This document shows positions 11,562-22,600 of a stretch of DNA of 64,000 nucleotides, piece after piece. Position 1 is the first letter of the stretch; each line of letters opens with the position of its first letter. Where the stretch lies: positions 964,381 through 1,028,380 of the forward strand of contig NW_001865049.1 in NCBI RefSeq assembly GCF_000002865.3, given 5' to 3'. The DNA is from Monosiga brevicollis MX1. Lineage: Eukaryota; Opisthokonta; Choanoflagellata; Craspedida; Salpingoecidae. The notes under the pieces were generated by a model, which was given only the letters and a program-made list of their open reading frames with translations, ran no database searches and was not told where the DNA came from. Both the position numbers and the translations under genes were made by a program.

Positions 11562-13249
11562 AACTCACCCACGAGCTAAACGCAGGGTCACACCGCTCGA
11601 CACGGACCGTCTACCTATCCGTCGATTAAATAAACATCAACATCCGAGCTGTCAGGTTGATGAATTGAGTCAGTCCGCGCGCACGTTTGGGTTTCTGCCG
11701 GCTGCTCTGCTCCTTCACGCCCTTCACGCTTCTCTGCTTGGGGATGATGACAAGACGGTGTCTCTGGAGAAGAGTATAGAATTTGCAATTTCTCTGGATT
11801 TACCTTTGTTTCGTCAAAGAGCTGTACATAAGAGATGGCTGCTTGTCTGTGTATGAGCCCGCCTTTGCCCTGTTACTCTTCTCGCTGTGGCTGTACGGTT
11901 TCCAAGTCTGGGCTATTGTTTTTTTTTTCACTGTTTATGCATCTGTTTGGTGCTGCGGACCAATCGTCACAGCTGCCACACGTGCCCATACATACGCCCC
12001 TCTCCTCCCCGCGCGGCCTTTGCTTCACTCGCCTCTTCCGCAACATGGCTGCCGTTTAGCCGGGTTCGCGCCGTGGGCGGCGGCGGCGCGAGTTGGATGT
12101 GCGAGTGTGTGTGAGAGAGGCGTGCCTGCATTGTTTCTGGAGCCACTGCCATTCCCGGTCATTGTTATTTCACCTTGTTGAAGCTATGCAAAGCGTTTTT
12201 GAAGAAGATACTCGAGCTTTTGTAGCTTGTGTTCACGTTTATGTTGGTACTGCTTGAATGTCCAAGTGATCCTTATTAAGCAGCATTGAGGTTCGTGTAG
12301 TAAAGTATGAAGTTTCTGTCGTGAAGGACGCACCTTCTTGCTGCTCTTTCCACTCTTGCTGCCGTCAAGGCCCATAACAACACGACCAGGGCAAAGTCAC
12401 AACAAGAATGCACATGTACGTAAGCATAGTGCCACATTGTTTTATGGCTTTATGGCTTTAAACAATCGTTTCACAAAAAGTCAGCTTTTTTCAGAATGTC
12501 AGACAATACCACCAGCCAACTCAATGTCAGATGTCAGATCCACTCTGCTGCAAAGTTGAATACGCGAAACACATAAAAAACCCTGCCAAACAGTACGGAA
12601 TCCCGCAAAGCCAGCGGCGTCGCCCGTCGAGTACATTTGGTAAACGGGACCGCAATCTGCCAGACATCTCTCTGCCGGTCGCGCCGCGTCCCCCCCCACT
12701 GACTCCTGCGCCGCCTCCGCTTCCTCTGGCCCCCGACCCGCCTCTTCCTCTGCCTTCTACTCTGCATCTTGCTTCCCTTGCCTCTTTCCTCTGGCTATCG
12801 CTGTTTGACGAATGCTGCAGGCGGTACCACAGCTGGGTTGGGATTCAAAAGACTGTCGACTTGTGTAAAAGGGACGACATTGAGCTTTGTCGCGGCCGAC
12901 GGCTCCGACTTGACCGCTGGTCCAGCTCAACTCTTCGTGCGCCTCTTCCTCGGCAGAGCCAAGCGGCTTCCATCACTTGAATTGTCGCGTGCTGTGTGCC
13001 GAAACGCCCCTCGTGGTCGCCTGCCCCCGTATAGCTGGGGCGACGGCGACTGAACACCCCTTTATTGTCCCTCGCAGTTGTGTTTCTACCCGCGCCGCCT
13101 GCTCAGTCGCTTCGAGCCGCGGTGATAACGGTCAAGATGGCGACCCTTGCTTGCTAAACCACCATGTTCCTTGCCTCTTCCCGTCGTCTCGCCCAACGGG
13201 CTCGTCCCGCACCTCGCCTGCACCCTCGCTCGCGACCCCACTTTAAGCC
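11562..13249. other. Long head-to-head intergenic region
   Basis: No supported gene in about 1.7 kb. It contains T-rich and C-rich patches. A minus-strand 63-codon frame at 12184-12375 (MGLDGSKSGKSSKK...) has slight coding character, with a gtgcgt donor-like site, but nothing supports it. The part near 13050-13249 is pyrimidine-rich, as expected for the RNF10 promoter or 5' UTR. Confidence 0.45.
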
Positions 13250-16004
13250 ATGGCGAAGCAGGTTGACTTGAAGCAATCCAATCGGTAAGGCCTTGCATAA
13301 CCCGACGTATGTTGTGAATGTCTTCAACGCACCCTTGAGTCAAGCGCACAAGTTTGGCCAATTCCACTGCAGTCATTGCCCCAGGGCCCCGACTGCATGT
13401 TGCATACCATTTATTTCCCCTCCCCCCTGCGCTCCCCCCTGCCTCCCTCCGAGAGCCAACTTTGAAGCTCTCCTGCGCCCTTCCCTTCTTTGCTTCCCCC
13501 CGGCCATGCTCAAGTCGCCCGCTTCGTCCCGTTCCCGCTCTCGCTCTTTTGCCTCACATCATAGGCCGGCTCCGGCACCAACACATGCCGCTGCTTCAAC
13601 GCCCATCTCCACGAAATCAACACGCCAACACGCCGGCGCCGCTGCCGCAACTTCAGGCAAATCCATCCAGCAACCCCCGAGCCGCAGCCATCGCAAGACC
13701 AAAATGGCCATCAACAACGGTGCGCCCTCGGGCGGCCGAAAGGCTTCCATGAACCATCTTCTCGGCTTCCAGGGCCACCGTTCCCACCGCCGCGAGGGCG
13801 ATGATGATGACTTTGGGGGCGCTGCCTACAGCCCCAGCCGCGCGCGTGGCATTCGCCACAACCACGCTGGTAGCAGTGCCGCTGCGCTCACTCTCAGCCG
13901 CGAAGAATATATTCAAGCCAATGCTCATTTCTATGTCCGCGACACCTGGCTCCTCGACCGCCCCGTACGTCAAGCCATCAGCACTTGCTGTACCTTTTGT
14001 ACACCCTCTCTCCGCTTCTTTTTCAAACAAAAAAAATGCGTGCTCACCTTGCTCCCGCCACGCTTTTGTCCTCGTTGTGCAAACGGCTTGTGACACGTAT
14101 AGCGCCTTCAACCCGACACGCAAGTCGAGTGGTCTGACGTGGTTCAAGTCCTTTATCGCTCATCTGAAGTCCAGCACTGCCCAATCTGCCTCGGACCACC
14201 CGCTGCAGCCCAGACCACCCGCTGTGGACACGTCTACTGCTGGAGCTGCATTCTGCACCATCTCGCCCTCGCCGAAACGGCTTGGGCTCCTTGCCCTTTG
14301 TGTGACGACTTTGTGTACGCGCGTGACCTTCGCTCTGCTGTTGTCATTCATGTCGAGCACCCCAAGCCCCACAAGCGTCAGCGCCTCCAACTCATGACCA
14401 GCCTGCTGGAGACAGCGCTTGTCACACCGGCCCACAACATCGAGGCCGTCCTAGCTGACCCCAACCCATACACGTCTGCCCTTACCTCCACCAAATACCT
14501 TCGCTTCCACGCCATGGAGCCTCTGGCCCAGGAACAGGGTATCTTTCTGCGCGAGGCCTTGGACCTCGACATGGAGCTGACCGAGTGCACCGAGATGGGC
14601 AGCGACCCGACCCACATCAAGGCTGCCCAGGCTGCCTTACGTGCACGCTGGGTCGCCGTGCGCCCCGATATGCAACAGGCGACCCTGGCCCAGCTCGTCG
14701 CCCATGCCCAGCGCCGCCTCTCCGAGCCCACATCTACCCGCCCCAGCACCAAAGCCAACACTGCAACAGATGCTGATCGTCCTGCGTCGCCCGTGGCGAC
14801 ACCTGCCAGCTGGGTCGAAGCTCCAACGTTTGTTCCTGGGCAGGGGCTAGTAGATGCCCAGCGACCCACTCCATCAGCCGAGTCGAAACTCATGCTCGAG
14901 GCTGGGGATACCTCTGTGCATCTGTCGACTCAAGACCCAAGCCTTCCGTTTGCAGTAGCCGATGCCAGCGTGCCCGCCTCTGTGCAGAATGACGGGGCGG
15001 GGTCGAGTGAGGACAACCCCTCTCTGCGCCAGCTTTTGGCGCCGGGCGCTCAGATCTACCGCTTTTATCAGGCAGATGATGGCAATTTGGTCTTTTTGCA
15101 TGGCGTGCAAGATAAGATGATGCGTGCCGAATTTGGTGAGGACCTCGCTGGTGCCCCAGAGCGGTTAGACGTGGTGGTGGAGGACGTGGAGAGCGTGGTG
15201 GTGGACCGCGAGCTGCGTGTACGTCGGCCACAATTTGCGCACCTCCCCCTTCATTGTCGCCTTTTGCGCGTTGAGGTGGACCTGCGATCTGTGGTCAGCG
15301 CCCAAACCCTGGACACGTTTCAAGAGGCTCTGCAGCGACGTCGTCGCCGCCGCCGCCAGCGCGATCGGGACGACGAGCAGCGTCAACGCCGTTTTGCCCA
15401 ACGGGAAGAAGCAGCCTGGCGCAACACCACGTTTGAAGCGGCGCCTGCTGTGGCTCTGCCCGACCTCTCTGAACAAGCCTTTCCCGACATGGTGCTGAGC
15501 CAAACGCCTCCCAGCGACGGGGGTGCCAGTGGAACTGGCACCACACCACCACGACGATGGGGCCCACAACCAGTGATGACGCGGGATGAACAAGAGTTTC
15601 CGTCACTAGGCCCCTCGCTTTCTGCATCGCCTGGCACAAGTGCATTCGCTCGTGGCTCGGAGGGTCCACGCTGGGCCAGTGGTGGATCTCGTGCCAGTGC
15701 CCGCCAGCCTGATCCCGTCCCGCTAGCTGTGCGCCATGCCCCCTCCTGGGGGACGACCACTGCGGCGAGCGATCCTGAAGACGGTGAAGACGATGCCGTT
15801 TCTCGTGCCTACAAGCCTCGCGCCTACGGTGACTCTTTTCTGGCCCTCGATTTCGAGATTAATCTTCGTGATGCTGCTCATCTTCGCCAGACCACTAACC
15901 CCTCCGCTGGTCCCAGCGCCAATAACGGAGCTGGTAGTGGGGCTGGCGGGCAACGCCGAAAGAAGAAGGGTGGTCGTCAGAAACAAATCCTCTTTGCCAC
16001 TTGA
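13250..16004 (+). CDS. RNF10: RNF10-like RING finger protein
   Basis: The core is two exons, 13454-13964 and 14103-16004. A preceding mini-exon 13250-13284 (MAKQVDLKQSN) joins in phase across an intron with a strong polypyrimidine tract, giving 815 residues; the fallback start is the ATG at 13506 (786 residues). The N-terminus is Ser/Arg/Pro-rich, then ASMNHLLGF (RNF10 LNHLLNF motif) and LQPDTQVEWSDVVQVLY lead into a C3HC4 RING at about residues 208-250 (CPICLGPPAAAQTTRCGHVY, then WSCILHH, CPLC). YRFYQADDGNLVFLH and the C-terminal KKKGGRQKQILFAT are RNF10 signatures. RNF10 is an E3 ligase implicated in 40S ribosome ubiquitination; that function is inferred from the family. Confidence 0.9.
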
Positions 16005-16129
16005 GGTGGTCATCTCTCCTCTTGACGATTCAGACTGGCGAGGGACACCTCACACCGATTGTTGGCTCCTTTCCTAGTCCCTCGAGATGTTTCTCTCTTT
16101 TGATCTCTGGCGGTTTGCTCCAACAATTG

Positions 16130-16158
<29 letters not shown>
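16130..16158. repeat. Poly(A) tract between RNF10 and WRAP73
   Basis: About 29 consecutive A residues in the 335-bp spacer between RNF10 and WRAP73, both on the plus strand. Confidence 0.9.
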
Positions 16159-16160
<2 letters not shown>

Positions 16161-16338
16161 GGCTGATCACCGATAAACTGCCAAAGTATCACATTTGTTT
16201 CACTTTCTCCTGTATCACGAAAATTTGGATTTCGCTCTCTCTCTCTTCTCTCTCTCGTCGCGTCGCGTCGCGTCTCGGTCAACGGCAGTGCCGGCATCAG
16301 CATCTGTTGCAGGAGGGTGTGGGCAGGGATCTGGCATC

Positions 16339-18976
16339 ATGAGCGTGTCCTTTGGACCCGCGTGCAAGACCACGGGGCTGGTCGCGTTCTCGCCCAATAA
16401 TGACTTTGTGGTAAGCCCCTGTTTCGGTCCGGCGGATTGTAGGCATGCGCTCACGCACACGCCGCTGTTAACCCGATCTGCGCAGGCCACGACTCGCGAG
16501 CACGTCTTGGTCATTCGGCATGCGCATAGCTTTGAAATCTTTCAGCGCCGCCCTGCTCACGATCAGATTGACTACTTGGAGGTGCGGCCCTTCTTCGGAC
16601 TTTCGCCTCTCGCCCAGACACTCGGACTGTGTCATACAGTGAGCACAGCGATGTGCATCTTACCTCCTTGGTGGTCCACGTTTTGCCAGTTTTCTGCTGA
16701 TTCAATGTATGTCATGGTGGCCAACTTCAAGCGAGCCTTGGTCGAGGTGCGTCGCCCAGCCTTGCCTCGTATTGCTCCTTTCCGATCGGCTGGCCAACGA
16801 GCCCACATCCTGTGGAACCCACGGAATCACTGGAACTGCCAGGTTTTTTCACTCGAAGATCCCGAATGGACCTGTCGCATCGACGAGGCTGCAACAGGTC
16901 TGAACCTGATCGCGCATGACGGGTGTGCTCCCGCTTCAAAGACTCCTGCTTATTGGCGCTCTTTGCAGGACTGGAGGCGGTGCGCTGGAGCCTGGATGGT
17001 CGACATGTGTTGACCACGTCATCGTTCAAGGTCGGGCCCCAAGCTCCTATTTTGCTGCTCTGTCCATCGCGTGGATCAGGCACCAGCTACCTGCCATTTG
17101 GACGTCCGGCCAGTCCTGTCACTTATGCCTCTCCTCTTATACTGTAGCTGCGCATCACAGTATGGTCCTTGGTGAGCCCACATGTGACTTACATCAAGTT
17201 TCCCAAGCATGATCAGCCAGGTGACTTTCCGTCTCCTTCTTCCTTTTACTTTGTTTGTGTTGCTGCCAGCTTCAACCATTGTGTCTTTGATTCCTTCTCC
17301 TCGATACCGTGAAGACATGCTGTGGTCCTCAGCAGCCCTTTTTCGTGTCTGTTGTCACGTCCGTGCGTACTTGATACTCACCGAGTGTTGCCCGTTGACA
17401 GGCTTTTCGTTAGCCCCAAACGGCCGCTTGATGGCCGTACTTGAGCGGCGACAAGGCCGCGACTATTGCTCAATCATTTCCACCGAGGCCTGGAAACTTG
17501 CTTGTGTACGTGCGCTTGGTCGCTTAACAGCCTTGAACACCTCAGTACTCGGCTGCGCTTTTGCTTGATGCCGACAACGCTGGTCACCGCTCACCTGGCC
17601 CTTTTGATGATACCCCAACCTCTCCGATGCGGTTTCAATTCATTGCTGCAATCATCCGGCCATCAGCAATTTACCACGGAGACCTCGGATGCACAAGATG
17701 TGGTCTGGTCCCCTGACTCGGGCACTTTGGCCATCTACGAGTCGAATCTCTATTACAAGGTGGGGACACGGAGAAACTATTCCGCTTTTATCAATGCGAA
17801 ATTGAGCTTCGTCGCACTCGGGCGTCTTGACCCATGATTATGATTGCCAAAAATAGATCAACTTTTTCGACGTGCAGGGCCAACTCCTTGGCACCTACAG
17901 TGCATACGAAGATGCACTCGGTATCAAGGTATGCGACCTTGACTTCCCAGGACCCGCCGTGCGCCATTGTCTCAAAGGGCTGGCAAAGGTTTGGGTAGCT
18001 CGGAGGGAGCACTCATTGGCATGGATCACCCTGTTGTAGGGCGTCTCGTGGTCGCCTTCATCACAATTGATAGCTGTGGGCAGTTATGATGAGCGAGTGC
18101 GCCTTTTGAACAATATCAACTGGAAGCGAGTTACCGAATTCGAGCATGAGACCCGACTGGTCGCGTCCAAAAAATGGGTATTTCGCTCTTCGTCGGATAA
18201 ACTTGGCCGTTCATTTGCTCTGTCGATGACCTTCCCTGCGCGTCATTGGCATGCCATGCCATATGCTCGTGTGATATCATAGACCCTTTTTCAAGAAGAG
18301 GCGGTGGAGGGCGACACGCAAGCGCGCCATTTTGTTGTGGTACCTGAACACTTGAAGCTCGTGCGGCTGACGCATAATCCCGAAAAGCCCAACCCTCGCA
18401 TGGGCATTGTACGTCGCTCTGTCCCTGCATCTGCTTGATATTGTGCAACTGGCTCACACCTCGCACCATGTGTCGCTGCAGGCGTGGTCGCGCTTTAGCT
18501 GTGAGAGCCGCTATCTGGCTACGCGCAACGATGCGACAGCGACTTGCCTTTTCATCTGGGATGTGAGCAAGCTGCGCATGTTGGCAGCTGTCAACCACGA
18601 GCACCCACTTCGAGACGGCTCCTGGCACCCCACCCGACCCTTGCTGGCAGCCTGCTCAGGCAGTCCTTATATCACCTTCTGGACGCCTGATGGCATCACC
18701 TGCGTCCGTACCCCCAGCTCAGGTATCACACCAGACCGCTGACCGTTTTACCTTGGCTTGATGCGTTGTTTTTTTTGTTTTGTTTTTTTTGGGAGGGGTT
18801 GGTTGGCTGCATTGATTCACTCACGACTGACCTGCTCCTCGTTTCTATCTTGGACCCTATGTGCAGATGAGATGAAGGTGTCCCACTTGCAGTGGAGTAA
18901 GGATGGCACTATGTTGCTCTTGTCTGATAAGAAACGGGCAATGGCCTGCTTTCCCTTGGATGCATTCGGCTTTTGA
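16339..18976 (+). CDS. WRAP73: WD-repeat protein WRAP73 (WDR8)
   Basis: Thirteen exons join in phase: 16339-16410, 16486-16581, 16690-16746, 16843-16897, 16969-17030, 17148-17220, 17402-17505, 17667-17759, 17857-17928, 18040-18177, 18283-18408, 18482-18722, 18867-18976. They give 432 residues (human about 460). Characteristic blocks in order: LVAFSPNNDFV, SLEDPEWTCRIDEAATG, VRWSLDGRHVLTTSSF, LRITVWSLVSPHVTYIKFPK, LAPNGRLMAVLERRQGRDYC, GTYSAYEDALGIK, SWSPSSQLIAVGSYDERVRL and ESRYLATRND. All align with human WRAP73. In animals and fungi this WD40 propeller acts at centrosomes and spindle poles with SSX2IP/Msd1. The very dense, short introns contrast with the dynein gene in the same window. Confidence 0.92.
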
Positions 18977-19635
18977 TGAGCTCATGAGCTCTTCCGTTTA
19001 CGCTCGGACAGAACGTCAGACCCTGCATGCTGCGCATGCCCTGTCGCTAACCCGCAACTTTTACTCAAACTTTTTCCTCAAATGTACACTTGTGAGCCTG
19101 CAACCTTTTCCATATTTGGCCCGTAAACGTGTAAAAAGTCTCGTCGAGGCACGTTTGCGCGACACACAAACTTGGGCTTGATTAAGATTCTAATCATCAC
19201 ATGCGTTCACGTCAGTCGAGCACCCTCTTCCGCAACTCTTTGAAAAGTCCTCCGCGCCAATCTTGTAACTGCTCATTTGCAGCACGATTCAACTTTTACA
19301 TGTTCATCGAAATTCGGATTAAATCCCTCTTTAGGGGAAGCTGTGAGCATCAAGTCGTGCTAGTCATCTCGTATTTTCCAAGATTGACTTCCGAGCCAAC
19401 AAAAATGGCATTTGCCATCTGACAGTACTCGCGACCAATCAATGGCAAAAGGTGTCAAGCTCCAGCACGTCACGGATTTGACGCGAACAAAAGGGCACAA
19501 AAACAATGAAAATCATAGGAATAATAATACTAATAACTGAAAGCTCTAGAGTTTGACAAATTGTGCTCGTGACGAGCATGGTGATGCTATGTTTGCGTCG
19601 GTCCAAGATGAGCGTGTACCCTGTGCGTCAAACGT
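18977..19635. other. Convergent spacer between WRAP73 and the myosin
   Basis: Tail-to-tail 3' region, AT-richer than its surroundings (for example around 19500-19550). No gene is supported. Confidence 0.55.
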
Positions 19636-22600
19636 CTAGTCCACAGTCATTTCCTATTGCAGCCCCGGAACGACGGTGAGATGGTTATGTTTGAAGTGAT
19701 ACAACTGCACCGCGAACACCAGCCGCTTACAAGGCGACAAGCTAGGCCGGGATACTGTCGGTGCTGAAACTTGCGCACCACTTCCTCAAGGAAGTGGCAT
19801 CGCAAATCTATTTCCTTGGGGCCATCACCTGCATTGTTGCGCACGGGAGAAAAAACAAAGTACCAACATGAAAATTTAATCTAGATCTCAAAAAAAAATA
19901 AAATAAATAAAAAAAATAAAGAGAGGGAATTCAAGTTGAGGCGCACCGGTGTTGCAAAGGCGCCACGTCTTGTTCTCCTCTCGAGCAAGCAGATGGTGAT
20001 AGAACTTGCGTTCATACGTGTAGGAAATGACAAACGAGACCGCATGCGGTTGCAAGGAGCGGGCTCGAAACAAGAACCGGCCATTTGCCATACCGCGAGC
20101 CCGAAGTTCCGCCTCGGCCTCGCTTCGCGACAGGCTTTCAAGACGCAGCCTAAGATACAGAGTGGGGTTGAAATTACATCGGTCGACTCAGCTCTGGCTT
20201 TCCTCTACTACCTCGTGCCAATTTGGATGTAGCACATACCAGGCATGGCTCTCCTGACAATATGCTGACACTTGCATCATCCCTGACGCAGCAGATTGCC
20301 CAGGATGCAGTTGAGGCTCGAGCAAGTGCCGTGGCAGTTTACTTGGGCCCGTCTGCATGTCGGGTTGAAAGAGCAGAGGATCAAACGGGGTAAGAAAGAT
20401 GACAGTCGGCTATGCAATGGCTCGGCACGGCAGTGAATCGGTACGCACGCTATGCAACTGCCCATTCTGGTCGCCAATGCCCAAGTGGAGATCATGAATG
20501 AGATCAAGCGGCTCGACAAGTCGGTCACCAGCCACGGATAGGTTTTCATGGCGGAAGAAATCCACCAGTTCTGCGAGTGTAGGGAAATCTGAAGCAGCTC
20601 CGTCCACACAGTAGCCCCCCGAAGCGGCGTGTGTGACGCGGTAATGGCGGAAAAAGGCCTTGTCGTGCTTGATGGAAAGAGCATAGTTGAAGGAGCGGTC
20701 GGATACGCGCAACAAAAACGTGCCCACGGGTGAATCATAGAGCAAATCCTCGGCCTCACGTCTTGAAAGAAGGCCGTGAAACCACGGGTATACATTGCCA
20801 TCCGTATCCAGGTGCTCATCCCTCTATGACGTCACGTGCGCAAGAAGCAAAGATAAGCATGACGACGCAAGTAACACGCACAACATAACGAGGCGTGCAC
20901 TGACCCGCTGCTCAAACTTGAGCCACCATTTTTGAGATGCGCGTATGTCGCGGGACACACTCTTGGCAAAGCGGCGCTTGTCAAGCGGCTTGCTGATTTC
21001 AGTGTGCAGCTGTTTTAATGCCTTTTTCTCTTCCTTGGGCGGCATGCTCTGCAGCAGACCAAGTCCGGCAAGCCCACGCCGTTCTTCCTCCTGCAACAGG
21101 GTCGACAGCATACCAAACACTTCTTTGGCAGTGTGCGATGCATCGCTCATAAAAGTTTTGGCCAAGGCCAGTTGGTCACGGTAACGTCGAAGATCAGCAG
21201 CGTAGCGCCTGCGTGAGAGACACCCACGATACCAAGCTTGGATGGCCGTGGCCGCCGCACCGAAAGGCATCATGAGGGAGTCTAGGACGTCCACATGCCA
21301 GTATTTGAGGAAGACTTTGTTCTTGGCCACAATCCAGCCATCCAAGGTGTTGAGGGTGTCAGCCATAGCCTGTTGGGTGTTGAGGCCTGCCTGCTTGGCT
21401 TGGCAGGCCGCCATAATCTTGGCGGCATTGTCTCGGGTGGGGGGAAGGCGAGTCGTGAAATCAAAGCAGACACCGCGATAAGCTTGTACAACATCTTCAA
21501 AGGTCAAACGATGGGCAAAGCCCTCACGGCGGATCCGGATGGTCTCTAGCATGCCCGTGTATCGGAGCTGTTCGACGACCACTTGATCCTCTACACGATA
21601 AACGGCACCCAACGGGTCCAGACAGCGGCAGGGGTTGAGGTTCAGACAAATTTACTAGACGCCCATGATTGCATGCAGCCAAGACTAGGTACCGTAGCAC
21701 TTGGGCTTTTGAGCACCGTTGGGCTTGATACACCGCACAAAGTGCGGCAAACAGGTATTCATTTTGAACATCAGGGCCGCCAGTGAGCTGGTAAACTGCT
21801 CACCGACCGAGGATGACGCCTGCAACACACAGATTCAAGATAGCGATTGAGGCTAGGGCACATGTGCATTGAGGCAGACAAGTTTGATGCTTTTACAAGG
21901 CGGCTACATAGGGCGAGGAAAGGGACCAGGACAGCAGTGCAAGGACAAGTCACCAACGTTTTGCTGACGACGACGATTGGCCTGCTTCATGGCCTTGAGG
22001 CCACGCTTTCGTTGGGCATTCTCCAAAGCTGTCTCGTAGGTCCAATCATCGCGCTGTGAGCTACGCCGCGACGCGCGACGATAAGCCCTAGGGGTGTTCG
22101 GTGTGCGGAGTAAGAAGAGAGAACTAAGGCACCAGCTATCCAGACCATTCAAGTCAAGAAAAGCGGAGGCAATCATTAGGGAGAGCGTGCGTATGTATGT
22201 GAAGCGTACTGCTGGCGCATCGATGCCTTGAAAGACATGTTTTGGGTGCGTGTGGGACGTCGACTTCGTGGAAGTAAGATGCTGGCAAGTGATCCTTCGG
22301 TTTTTCGAGAAGCACGTCCAGCTGTGACGGCCAGCTGCAAAAAATGACATCAGAATGGTCGTGAGTACCAGTGGAGACGCTATGCAGAGGGGCGTGAACG
22401 ACCGTACCATCTCTTCAATGTTGGGCTGGAATATCAGCTCAATGAGGGCATTGCTTGTTTTCTGAAGCACAGCCTGCAACTCGCTGGGTAGAGGGTCACG
22501 ATTCTTTTCAATCATGCCTGTGACATGGTAGTCAATGGTGCCAGCATAGTGCTGCACGCGGAAAACATCGGCAAACTTTGTCCTTGCAAAACGCGCATTG

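Noticed and set aside
12184-12375. 63-codon minus-strand frame starting MGLDGSKSGKSSKK
   Set aside because: Slight coding look, but no homology recognised and no flanking exon; below my threshold.
13250-13284. Mini-exon MAKQVDLKQSN as a separate gene
   Set aside because: It joins in phase to the RNF10 exon across a good intron, so it is treated as the RNF10 5' exon, with 13506 as fallback start.
16130-16158. Poly(A) tract as the tail of a processed retrocopy
   Set aside because: No coding or SINE-like body lies upstream other than the intron-bearing RNF10 gene, and no target-site duplication is seen.
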